NCBI GenBank assembly: GCA_024362935.1
Contig: JANCRA010000016.1
Location: forward strand, 20,505,165-20,569,164
From: Setophaga petechia
Lineage: Eukaryota; Chordata; Aves; Passeriformes; Parulidae
Length of the DNA: 64,000 bases
Direction of reading: 5' to 3'
Under the pieces are notes generated by a model. The model was given only the letters and a program-made list of their open reading frames with translations, did not search any database and had not been told where the DNA came from. The position numbers and the translations under genes were made by a program. Positions 48,901 to 59,256 of the stretch are shown here, in pieces; the stretch's first letter is position 1; each line of letters starts with the position of its first letter.

Positions 48901-51900
48901 CCCCCCCCCCCCCATAGTTTTCAACACAAACATCTGCAGGACACAGATAGACACAGTTCCATGGCTAGAATAGAATTATCATTTCTTTGGTACTTGTCCT
49001 TTGTCCTTAAGAAGACCAATACCAATAGTGGACACCTTTATCATGGAAGCCCCTTGGTGGTCTTGTTATTATTCCTTGAATGTTATTACTTGCTTCTTAT
49101 TAGAGATAAATTTCCCTCATGTGTTGCTTGAACTAAATTAAATAATTGCAAAGAACCAATGAGCAGTGGGCAAGGCCTTGTACTGAATGTAGAAGTTGCA
49201 CTGAAGAAGCCAAGTCTTGACAGAACCAAAGCACAAAGCTGATGCTACAGAAGGGGATGATTTATGTCTAGATTTCCAACTAGTTCAGTGTTCGTGTAAC
49301 AGAAATAATGGAAGCAAGCACACACTTGAGATGTGCTCATGCTTGGGGCGATGCTGATCCACATTTAACAGAGTATGGGCAGAGGTTTTCAGAATTGTGC
49401 AGCTGATCCAAAGCTGCTGAGAAAATTGTAGGAAGTATCTGAATCCTGTGTCAGAAGTGGAAAATGGAACCCCTTTTGAGTTCAGAACAAGCAGTGCATG
49501 AGAATCTTGGGAGAGAATTGAGGTATTTCTAGAAACTGAGTGGAGGAAGCTTCTTTACTCTTTGTTAGTGACTGCTTTGAAATGTCAGATAAAAAGGGGG
49601 GAAAATGAGAGTTAATGTGGATATTCATTCTTAACAGAGAACATCTCTGATCTCTGGCCTCAGTTGATTCTGTCTCAGACTCTTACCTTCAAAAGACCTG
49701 TTGGAGATGGAGTTGTTTGGTTTGCAATATGTATGTAGCATCTTCAGTCTGCGTTTCATTTTCTGTCCTAACTTCACACAAAAGCTGTTGCAGGACCATG
49801 CAAAGGTAAAAAGATAAATTCAAAATTTGTGCTCAAAATGATGAAAGAATTGCAATTGAAATTCCATCCTGAACCTTTTCATATCTCATGATAATTTTAT
49901 TCTGAGCTTTTATATCTACATGTAGTTTGTCACAGACCAAGTTGGGGTCATATAGGGAGAATTCTTTGGTTTCTTGGCCCACTTTACAGGGGAATACAGC
50001 AGAGTAAGCAGTACTTAGGGTTGATTTTAAACTGCTGAAGCTCCAATGCACGTGTGAGAAAGGCTGAAAAGGGTTTTGAGTAAGTGTGCTATGTTCTTGT
50101 GTCCTGATCATTACAGTATCCAGGGCAATGCAAGCTAAATGAAATAATTTTTACTTTATTTTAAATGGTAAATTGTGATATAATAAAAAAAATTACTGCA
50201 AGCACATAAGTTGAGTCCTCTTTGAACAGAAGTACGCTGAGTGTTGGAAAGTGTTTATTACTCTCTGCAGCAGATGTGTTGAACAAAGCTATAAAAATGT
50301 TTTGATCATTGTTTGTTAATATGTGTTGAAAAAAAGGAATCGACTTTGCTTGTTTATTTCCAGGGCAATGATAAAAGTTACAAACCCCTTAGCACAATCA
50401 TCATCATTCAGTTTTGAGGGCTGGATATCAGAGTTTTTAGTTATCTCCTGAAGCTAAGGAGAGTTTCTTAGTGTGGATATTTCAGTTTGTGAATATTGTA
50501 TAGCTGGAAATGTGGAGGCATATTCACACTTGATGATTATTTCTATCCCCTGCAGTCCAAGTACCCTTGAAAGTGTTAAGAGTTATTTAAAGTTGCTTCT
50601 GTAAGTTGAGGGTTTTACAGTTATTTTTAAGTTCCCTGAGGGTGATAAAGAGTGGGTCACAGGCGAATGTGGTTTGACTGCATTTCCTTTGCCATGTATG
50701 GAATTAAGCTTTTTATGATGTTACAAACTTTGAAATAATCTGCTTCAGCGTGAGAGTATCTGTGGTGTGCTACATCCATAAGTGATTTCTAAAAAAGAAT
50801 TGAAGATAATACTTTGGTCATATTTATGGTTCTTGCATGAAAATATCCCATAGTGAAGAAAAAAAAAGGTAGGACTCTTATTAACTCCTGTATGTTACTT
50901 CACATGCACCTGAGTTAAGCGTTGGGTAAGTTAATACTTGTTAATTGAGGTACTTAACTCATGTTACAGCTGAGCTGTCACACAGATATTTGGGAGTTTT
51001 TGCATAGGAACTACTATCTACTGAGATTTGGTTACTTGTGTATGTATTTTAGGAAATAGCAAGAAATAATGTTATGTTCTGTTTTCATATCCTAATTCTC
51101 AAAAACTCATAACATTGTGGAACTTTTTATAGTTTTGCCTGTTTTAAAAGCATTATCAGAAGGAATTTTTTCCATCATAAAAAGATTTGGGCTGTTAAAT
51201 CCTGATTTTAGTGGGGTTGAGCCCAGTTACAACTGTATGAGTTTTGTGAATGGATTAAAAAACCAGAAACAATAAAACGGATTGTAAATACCTTTTAGAA
51301 TAATAAGGTGAAGCTTATAGTAATTGGATTCTGCATTTGCAAGCCGCAGGATTTATTCTTGGGAGATGGGAATAGATTTTATGGAAAGGGAACTGCTGTA
51401 TCTTTTAAAAATAAATAGACCCTGTGAAATGGTATTCCTTCTTTCTTCATGTGCTCATCTCTTTATTTTCATCAAAAAGAGTGGCTATCCTGCTTGAGTC
51501 TTCTGGATATCTCTTCATTAGTTCATTGCTTCAGATTTTGGAAACTTAAGAAAAAATTTTCAAAGCTGTATTTGATGAGCCTTAGGACAAAGAAGTCTTA
51601 AAAGAAATTCCAAATGCAAGTTGCCATTTTCATGTAGGAGAGCCGTAAGGATATTTTTGTACATTCATAATTCTTTTTTTATTAATTGTCTGGGTTGTAC
51701 CCAAGAGTTTTGCATTCTTAATGGAAATTACTGTATGTGGTAATTTATCTGTATTAAGAGAAATGTCCATTAGGCTTCTAAGGTCAAAGGTAAAGACTAT
51801 TTTGGCAGTTATTATTATTCAAATAGCAGAAGTGTAATGATTAATATACTGCTGTTCTTTTTTCTTCCAGATTTCTCAGGGGACAAAATTTTGCTTATTC

Positions 51901-52070
51901 ATACCTTCTACTGTGGCAAAAATGGATTCTTTTCCTCACCAAAACCCAGCAGCATAACACCCATCCAACACCTGCCTCAAGGAACTCTTATTTAAAGTCT
52001 CTTGTAAGTCAAATTAACCACTTGCTTAATGGTAGCTTTAATCAGCTGTGTGTGTCTATTTACAGCTCGG
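45945..52070 (+). other. Intron-like DNA between the G/T tract and the GC-rich island
   Basis: No known gene is recognised. The stretch holds a 19-base poly-C run (48895-48913) and an exon-like segment with a strong acceptor (51871-52003). All remaining frames are under 100 codons and at chance length. Confidence 0.5.
48895..48913 (+). repeat. Poly-C run of 19
   Basis: An uninterrupted C homopolymer after CCTT and before ATAG. It is an isolated run without a recognised element around it. Confidence 0.9.
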
Positions 52071-52720
52071 GACCCAGGAGCGCTAATCTGGGCAGGGCAG
52101 CTTTGCTGCAGCCGCTCGTGGTTCTTGAGCGGCACCAGAGCAGGCGGGGAGCGCCGGCAGGGTTTGGGCCGAGCCCGCGGCTCCGGTGTCACCTGCGTGT
52201 CACCAGGCTGTCCGATCAGGGCAGGGCTTGGGCCGAGCCCGCGGCTCCGGTGTCACCTGCGTGTCACCTGGCTGTCCGATCAGGGCAGGGCTTGGGCCGA
52301 GCCCGCGGCTCCGGTGTCACCTGCGTGTCACCTGGCTGTCCCCTCAGGGCAGGGCTTGGGCCGAGCCCGCGGCTCCGGTGTCACCTGCGTGTCACCCGGC
52401 TGTCCCCTCAGGGCAGGGCTCGGGCCGAGCCCGCGGCTCCGGTGTCACCCGGCTGTCCCCTCAGGAGCGGGCTCCGCGCAGCGGGGTCAGGCCCCGGTGA
52501 CAGCGGCTGATCGGGACGCTGATCTGCCGTGCAAATGAAGGCTCAGCCTCCTGTTGCTATGACGATTGATTTCAGACGTCGCAGTGGAGAAACAGGGGGG
52601 TAAAGGGCTCAAAAAGCAGAACTGCGAGGGGTTCAGCTGGTGGTGGTGGCTGTGGAGCTGGAGGCTGCTCGTGGTGCCCACAGGCCCGAGTGGGTCACTC
52701 CTCATGCAAGGCCGACTTGG
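52071..52720. promoter_or_regulatory. GC- and CpG-rich island, candidate alternative OTUD7A promoter
   Basis: This is the only clear CpG-rich island in the window. About 650 bases are dense in C, G and CpG, surrounded by AT-rich DNA. It contains the 64-bp minisatellite and, past it, GCTCCGCGCAGCGG, GCTGATCGGGACGC, an octamer-like GTGCAAAT (52528-52535), CTATGACG (52559-52566) and AGACGTCGCAG (52575-52585, CRE-like). It lies about 6.5 kb before the OTUD7A coding exon. A CpG island here could be a 5' promoter, or merely a GC-rich repeat array; there is no TATA box and the sequence alone cannot decide. Confidence 0.4.
52155..52463 (+). repeat. 64-bp minisatellite, five copies
   Basis: Units start at 52155, 52219, 52283, 52347 and 52411. 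The first four are exactly 64 bp; the fifth is 53 bp because an 11-bp part (a GTGTCACC direct-repeat slip) is lost. The unit reads GGGCAGGGCTTGGGCC, then GAGCCCGCGGCTCCGG, then TGTCACCTGCGTGTCACC, then the segment ending GGCTGTCC plus GATCA or CCTCA. It carries six CpGs and one CCGCGG. Variants change along the array: GATCA in units 1-2 and CCTCA in units 3-5; CAGG, CTGG, CTGG, CCGG, CCGG before CTGTCC. The unit has no stop codon in any + frame, which explains the 104-169-codon overlapping frames here. Confidence 0.95.
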
Positions 52721-55700
52721 AAAAAAGTAATGAAGCTCCACGTTATATATATTCAAAAATGGCTGCTCAGAATGCTTGCTTTTCATGCACTGAAGTTAAT
52801 TTTATGCAGGCAGAGTACATGATAGATGCTTTGAGAGAGAAAGATGTGTTCAGATTAGAGTTTTGGCCAGCATAGCTTCTGTGTTAAAAAAAGGATGGCA
52901 TTTGGAGAAAAATATTCAGTATTTAGGTAGAAGATCTTCTTGCTGTATCAGGACCAATTTGTAAACAAGGAAAATGATGGGGAAAAAAAATGAAAAAATT
53001 CCAAATGAGGAAGCAATCTAGTTTGTTCATGTTGCTTCTCTGGAGATATATTCTACTAAAGGAGATGTATGTTACTTAATGAAACTGTGTTTAATAAGAG
53101 CATTATCAGAAGGAAATTACAATTATCCATTGTCATTTTTCCAGCGCAGCACAATACTGCCTACTTCTTTATCACTCTCATAGATGAAAGAATAATTAAT
53201 ACTTGAATTGGTTTTAAAATCAAGGTATTTGTTTCAGAGAAATTCTGGCTTTATCAGTGGCATTATATTTATCCTTTGCACAGCTGTTTTCTGTTAGAAT
53301 ACAGAATTACCACACTATGAGGGCCCTTGTGAATAAAATAAGAGCAACATAGTAATTGACTTACATTCATTCATATCTTATTTTATCTTGTTATCTATAT
53401 CATGTTTTCTTGTTTGGAAAAAAAATACTATAGCAATGGTGCTGTTTTGTCCTGAAAAAATACTGAAGCAGGGGTGTAGGAGATCCTTACGTGAAAAGAC
53501 TGTCTCTCGCTTGGTTTATTCCAGTTCAGGACTCCTGTTTCTATGGACTTCTTGTTTATTTGTGACTTTTTTTTCCTTCTGAGAATGTAATCACTCTTAC
53601 GTAAGAAAAAGGGTTTTATGAAAAACTCTGAAGATCTGTGAAAATACAGTGGTAAAAATCACATCCAAAGATACTTTAGTTGTGTCCTTCATTATAGCTC
53701 TATCTTGAAATAATTCAAATATGTAAGCAAATAGTAGACACTTTAAGTAGCATTTCTGAAAATTGCAATGTACCTGCATTTTTAAAATACTTCCTAGTTG
53801 GTCCCTGAACCTTGATGGTATTTATCCTAGAACTAGACTTGATGTACTTGAACAGTTCTCTTGGACAGCTGTTCTTTGATGGTTCCCACAGAGCTGAGGA
53901 TTCTTCAGCAAAGCTTCTTTCTTTCTCTGTTTTTTCCACCTCTGTGTCTAATGTTCAGGACTTGTCTACACAAGATACCAGGGAAAGAAAATTGATGCAA
54001 ATCAACTAAATGCAGGAATTTAAAGAGGGCAGCTTAAGTGCCACCAAGTCCCTGTATGCACTATCCATTCATAATTAAAATGGTCTCCAGTGAATTTAGT
54101 TTAACTCACTTCGAAGGCAAGATGAGCGAAACCAAATTAAGGCCAGCATTTTATTCACAAATGAAAGTGTTTGCAAAGGAATGGATATAGACAAATCCAA
54201 TTAAATTAATTGGGTTAATTTTCCTGAGTTCCATTATGTAGATAAAACCTTAGTAATGATGTCTGATTTGAGCTTTTACTTTTTGTCTTTTTGTTGGTCT
54301 CCTTTTGTTCCAAACAAAAAAAAAAAAAAAAAATTAAAATTGAGAAGGTAGATATCCCTCATCAAATGCTGTCTTGTACTTTTACTGTGTTTTGAGAGTC
54401 CACATTTTAACATATAAATGCCCTACTTTGCCATCAGGTCTAGTTCACAGTAACCTTTTCTTTAGGTAATTACCATCGATTTGGCTTCTTCAACTAATGC
54501 CTTTTAATCCAGTTAGCAGAAAAAATACCATCTCCACTTTCTTATGTAGCCTGCATTAACTACCACTTCTCTTAAAGCTGCTGTTCTCCTAAACAAATCT
54601 TCTCCACTGAATTTGATAGTTTAATTATCGATTTCTGCTTAATAGTTTAACCTAATAAAGGGTGGTTTAATTCCATAATACTGTTAAGGGTTGTAGAATT
54701 ATGGCATTTCTTATCAATTGTGGCCTTTCAGAAATAATTACTTTCAGAACCTCAAACTGTGCACAAAAAGGGTCTTTCTGCCTTCCCAGGCAGTCAGGCA
54801 GCAGGAACATTGCACCTGGGAGTTGGCTGCACCTGTGTGCATTGCCAGAGCTGCTGAGAGCCAGCAGGGATGTTCAACAGGCCCTGAGCTCTGTCACACT
54901 GCAGGGACAGAAAAAGAGCCTGGGGGAGCTGGTTTAATGCAATTGCTGGGTGTCTCTCTCCATTGGTTTCCCAGAGCACCAGGACTGTGCCTCTTAGAGA
55001 TAGTGCTTATTTCACCCTTTGTTTGAAAATTAGGAAAGTGAAAGATCTTAATTGCAGCTTAGTCATTCTGTCTTCCTGAGGCTTTGTCCAGTGGGTGCTG
55101 TTTTCTCTCTGTTCCTCACTTAGGTTTTGTCAGCTGTGTCTGTTCTGGATGCATGGGATGGGATTTGTTTTAACATGATTGCTTTTCCTTCATTAGTTAG
55201 CCCTGTGCATCTCTTTAAGCTTCTTTAGAGAAAAAACCCTTCATATAACTTACCTGGGTGAAGCTGTTTGCTTTTTTAAATTTAGGTTCAGGTGAAGACT
55301 GTTCACCTCCAAGTATGGCTCAGCTTTGAGTGAGAGGTACTTGAAGGAGAAGAAAAGATCAAATACAACTAAGATTGTACTAAATTGATTTCAAGTCCTG
55401 TTAGCTCATCTTAACATTTCAAATTAATCAGTATCTCCTCTTTAAATACTTTAAAAATTATTTTTCTTATAATATAAAACAAATTATCTGATTTCACTGC
55501 CTCTTGTATTTGTGCTGTTTAGAAATGTTTTAGGGAAGAAGTTTGGCCAGAAAGTGAGTGAAAACCAAGGTCTTCCTGTGTTTTAATGGCCAAGATGTGT
55601 CAATATCCATTCAGTTCCAATTGACATTTGTGTGTCGTGTGTGACACATTAGAAATGAAAACTGCAGGTGCCTGTGTGTGTGTCTGTAGTGTTACCCACA

Positions 55701-56819
55701 GGAGTGGTGTGAGTTGAATGATTGTGTAAGATCTGTTCCGTGTGTGTATTTGAAGTGTAAGTTGTGTTAATGCTCTGACAAGCCATTGAGAGCAAAGGTG
55801 GTGCTGATGGTTCCTTAGGTGAGGAGAGACCAAATCCATCTGGGGAGAAATGGGTCTGAGAGCCACCTGCCTTCTGAGTCACTGCCTCCTCTGGAATTTA
55901 TAATTTATTTTCTTTTTTGCTTACTTATTACACTTCCATCTCAGTGGGTTTTCATAGCTGATAGTAGTTTACTGGCAAAGATGATATTTTGAGACTTTTT
56001 CTGTTGGGCTTTTTCTTGTTGTTTTGTTTGGTTTTTTAAATCTAAATTCTAGAGGGCTGAGCAAACAACTTCCATAGGGAGGAAACCAGTGTTAGTTTAA
56101 ATGCATGCAGAGAGGATCCTGCTAACTTTGCTGCTTCCGGAGTGTAGATTCTATGTGGTAATTTTGAGGTGATGGTGACCTCATAAATGCAGAGATTGGT
56201 GTTATTCTTTGCTCGGAGAAGGATGTCTATTTTACTGTTTAAAATACTGAAGTAATGCTGATTTTGAGACAACTCATGAATTGGCTTCTCCAAGCTGATA
56301 TACACTTCAGCTCCCCAAACTTATGAGCACTCCAGCCCCCACACAGTGACTGTACTTGAGGGCCCAGCTGGTGCATTCAAATTAACACTCATTATACTAC
56401 TGAGTCACTTCTGGTGGTGGTCTGAAATGCACCAATGCTTTGTATCATCTCTGGCAGGTGCCTTTAGTTTGATCCATATGTTTCCATCCTGCTGGCTAAG
56501 ATTAATTTCAATCTTTCTTGTAGTCACTAAAGAAATTAGTTGTGTTCAGTTTCTGGTGGTCTTTTTGTACAGATTAGTGCTTTTGAGTACAGTGCGTCTA
56601 TGTATGAGTGTTTGTTAAAAATAGAAGTAGCATTTTTGTCCTGCATTTGCATTGGAACAGATTCAGTTGAAACAGAGCTTAGATGTCAAATTTGGCCATA
56701 ATCCATTAAGGTAGTTCTCTTTCCAAAATATCTGCATTCCTTTTTAACTAGTCTCCTCAGTATTTCCAGCTTTCCTTCTGTTACTACACTTTCATTAGGA
56801 TTACGCTTTAGAAATGTTT
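52721..56819 (+). other. Intron-like DNA between the GC-rich island and the CR1 cluster
   Basis: No gene is recognised. A homeodomain-like palindrome CCAATTAAATTAATTGG lies at 54197-54213 and two ATCGAT sites lie at 54475-54480 and 54628-54633, in AT-rich DNA that could be a conserved non-coding element. There is a poly-A run (54315-54333) and a TG-rich patch (55670-55685). Confidence 0.5.
54197..54213. repeat. 17-bp palindrome of paired TAATTG-type sites
   Basis: CCAATTAA, A, TTAATTGG. Each arm has a TAATT homeodomain core, and GGTTAATT follows at once. It may be a binding site, but AT-rich introns produce such sites readily. Confidence 0.6.
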
Positions 56820-57000
56820 TCCTTGCACAGGGGTGATCCACTGCAGTTTGTGGTCCTTCACTGAACTTACTCCAGTATGTCCATGTCATTCTTTGTTTCA
56901 GATCCAGAAATGGACATAATACTCCAGATAAGTCTCACTAGGACTGAATAGAGGGGAAAAGATCACCTCCCCTGCTATCCTCATGTAGCCCAAACATAAT
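56820..57000 (-). mobile_element. CR1 LINE fragment, antisense, diverged
   Basis: On + the segment reads as the antisense of a CR1 coding/3' region: TTTGTGGTCCTTCACTGAAC, TACTCCAGTATGTCCATGTC, ATACTCCAGATAAGTCTCAC, then GAATAGAGGGGAAAAGATCA. Neither the octamer tail nor the 5' end is present. It is more diverged than the neighbouring + strand copy. Confidence 0.75.
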
Positions 57001-57154
57001 GATAGACTTGTATAAATAGTATAGAAGATGTGAAACCTGTGGTGGAACAGTGTAGAGGCCTAAAGAGTGTGAAGTGGGTAGAATTAGCAGCAGTGTAATC
57101 TACCTTTGTCCTGGAAAACATGGAATTGGTATCCAGCAGCACAGGTTTGGTGAC

Positions 57155-57566
57155 AAGCTGTGAGGGAGCTTGAGTTGTTTAGCCTGGAGAAAAAGGGGCT
57201 GAGGGGCACCTGATTGCTCTAGCCTGAAAGAAGGCTGTGGAGAAACAGGTGTTACTCTCTTTTCCCAGGCAACCATGACAGGATAAGAGCACATGGCTTT
57301 AAGGTGCTCCAGGGGAGGTTCTGGTTGGACATCAGGAGGAATTTCTTGATGAAAATTGGAATGGGCTGCTCAGGGATGTGGTGGAGTCACAGTCCCTGGA
57401 GATGTTTAAGGAAAGACTGGACATGGTGCTTGTTGCCGTGGTCTAGTTGATAAAGCAGTGTCAGGTCATGGGTTGGATTTGATCGTCTCAGAAGTCTTTT
57501 CAAGCCTCATTGATTCTGTGATCATAAATGTATCTTCCAACTGTAACAATTCTATGGTTCTGTGAC
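57155..57566 (+). mobile_element. CR1 LINE 3' fragment, sense, with a doubled tail
   Basis: The segment follows the CR1 3' end in order: TTGTTTAGCCTGGAGAAAAA, CACCTGATTGCTCT, the CCCAGGCAACCATGACAGGA segment, CTCCAGGGGAGGTTCTGGTT, GGACATCAGGAGGAATTTCT, GGTGGAGTCACAGTCCCTGG, then AGTCTTTTCAAGCC and ATTGATTCTGTGAT. After the first octamer a second, shorter tail follows (TATCTTCCAACTGTAACAAT, then TCTATGGTTCTGTGAC at about 57551-57566), as if two CR1 3' ends lie end to end. It is 5'-truncated and in the + orientation. Confidence 0.9.
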
Positions 57567-59062
57567 TTTATATCCCACAAACCTTTAGTTTGTTGGGCTA
57601 AATTGGGTTTAGCGGCCAGTCCCAAGGATGAGGCTGAGAAGGACCCCACCCTCCTAAGGCAGAAGGTAAATTGTGTTTGCATTGTAGCAGGGATATGTAC
57701 TTGCAGAAAAAGGCAATGTCTGAGAAAGCAAAGGCATTCCATTTTTCAGGCTAAGTATAACCAGGTAATTACACATGAAGTAGGAAAGGACTGTTTCGTG
57801 TGGGGGACAGTGAAATTAATTGGATTCCAATTTCCTTCACAGTTTATTTCCCTGTAGCTGTGGTGCAAGCAAGAGCCAACCAACATCATCTGCTCCCAGT
57901 AGAAAATCTCCATGCCAGACCTTACCCTTGGTATGAGGTAAAGTTGCAACTGAGGCTGTGAGGAGGAATCAATGGAAAAAATTCAATTCATGCTCAAAGG
58001 TAAACTTTGGCCAGTGAATAACAAGCATGAAAGTAAAACATATGCTTTTCCTTACATTGTGTATTGTTTAATTTCCTCCTGTTTTCTTTGCTTTGCGCTG
58101 TTTCAACAGCAGGCAGGCAGGCTTGAAGTATGGGAATATGCTTAGGATGACTGTGTTTTAAATTCCAGCTGTTTTAATAGCTTGCCTAGCATGAATTTCT
58201 CTTGTGGTGACTGCTTTAATTTCTATTTTATGTTTGTAAAGAGCATTGCCTAGAAGGAAAAGGTTTCTGTTTTCAGAAATGAAAAGAAGATGCAAAATGC
58301 AGTAGAGCAGGCATATTTTTTTGTTGGCCTTGGATTTGGTAGGAAGAATTCCCATGTGAGACGTTGTCACATTTCACTTGGGACAAAATATGATCTTCTT
58401 CCTAACAGCTCCCTGGGTGATTGTGCCACCAGGAGAGCGCCCTGGTAAGAATGTCCCCCACAGTCTGCTCATAAACATAGTAAAAATTGTTCAGCAGCTA
58501 CAGCCATGGTCACCAATAAAAGGAAATAAAACAAAGAAACCTCATAAATTACTGTATTATCAGCTACTATGAACATTGTTTTAGCCACAGTTCTAGAAAA
58601 TGAAAGAAGAAAATTAACTCCATCCCAGCCAGACTCAGCACAGCAGACAATCTATAAATTACAGAAGCTGTATTTGCAAGGCAAATAAAGGAACAAATCC
58701 TAAGCCCTGCTGTGTGTGTGTTACTATTAGTAAGGCAGAAGAGCTCTAGACATTTAAATCCTTGCTAAACCTCGGTTTATGAGCAGCGACAATGATCTGG
58801 TGATTGTGCTTTTAATAAACCAATCTTATGTTTAGCTGAATTGGAGTCAAGTTGCAAAGCTGTTTATGAGTTGCACGTAAGAAAAATCAAGAAAAATATG
58901 AAATATTAAGATAGAGAAAACCTTCCAGTGTTAGTGACCAGCAGCTCCAGGCTAAGGCAGAGATGGATGACAAATGCTGTATATTTTAATATGCTGCAAG
59001 CTTTTTTAATAGTCTTGTTTAGGGAATAGAGGAAAAACGTGGTTTATGTCACCTGGGAGTAT
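57567..59062 (+). other. Intron-like DNA just upstream of the OTUD7A exon
   Basis: No repeat or gene is recognised. The 58600-58880 part has little simple sequence and several tidy AT/CG motifs (for example CTCGGTTTATGAGCAGCGAC), so it is a candidate conserved non-coding segment, but this cannot be judged without an alignment. Confidence 0.5.
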
Positions 59063-59095
59063 ATTCTAAACCCTGTTTCTTTTTCTCCTTGGCAG
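59063..59095 (+). other. OTUD7A: Branch point, pyrimidine tract and 3' splice site of the OTUD7A exon
   Basis: A branch-like TTCTAAAC lies about 25 nt before a tract of T and C (CTGTTTCTTTTTCTCCTT) that runs into GGCAG at 59091-59095. No AG occurs between the branch-like site and this AG, so it is the expected acceptor. Further AGs at 59109-59110 and 59116-59117 could serve as minor alternative acceptors; using the latter would start the exon inside the OTUD7A-like leader. Confidence 0.85.
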
Positions 59096-59250
59096 ATGGA
59101 GACCTTTTAGCCAGCCAGTGAGTCCAACTACTGCTGCATGTCTGGCAGCACCTCTGAATGATCACATGACTCTTGATATGGATGCAGTCCTGTCAGACTT
59201 TGTTCGGTCCACAGGGGCAGAACCAGGTCTGGCCAGAGACTTACTAGAAG
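59096..59250 (+). CDS. OTUD7A: OTUD7A (Cezanne-2 deubiquitinase), coding exon for the N-terminal UBA-like segment
   Basis: Read with 59118-59120 (GTG) in frame, the exon gives a peptide containing [16 protein letters not shown], then [16 protein letters not shown], then [13 protein letters not shown]. The second and third blocks are the conserved N-terminus shared by OTUD7A and OTUD7B. The preceding block aligns residue for residue with the OTUD7A-specific leader (NPTSAECWAALLHDP type), whereas OTUD7B normally begins at MTLDM. The family is a cysteine deubiquitinase with an N-terminal UBA-like fold, a central OTU catalytic domain and a C-terminal A20-type zinc finger; this exon supplies only the first helices of the UBA-like part. 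The exon is 155 nt. It follows CTTGGCAG (AG at 59094-59095) and ends GAAG|GTAAAC, splitting the glycine codon after its first base. In-frame ATGs are at 59166 (C at -3, weak) and 59178 (G at -3 and +4, better). The frame is open back to the acceptor but has no upstream ATG. Very large flanking introns fit OTUD7A better than OTUD7B. Confidence 0.93.
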
Positions 59251-59256
59251 GTAAAC
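59251..59256 (+). other. OTUD7A: 5' splice site (donor) after the OTUD7A exon
   Basis: GAAG|GTAAAC. The open frame continues 43 codons past this point by chance (its first intronic residues read G-K, as does the spliced product), but similarity to OTUD7A stops exactly here, which fixes the junction. Confidence 0.85.

Noticed and set aside
52022..52538. Overlapping 162-, 169- and 104-codon + strand frames
   Set aside because: They are artefacts of the stop-free 64-bp repeat, which is open in all three frames. The translations are the same repeat read in shifting frames.
51149..53115. 17-base exact repeat AGCATTATCAGAAGGAA at 51149-51165 and 53099-53115
   Set aside because: By rough calculation a match of this length has about a one-in-ten chance of occurring somewhere in the window, and the flanks are unrelated.
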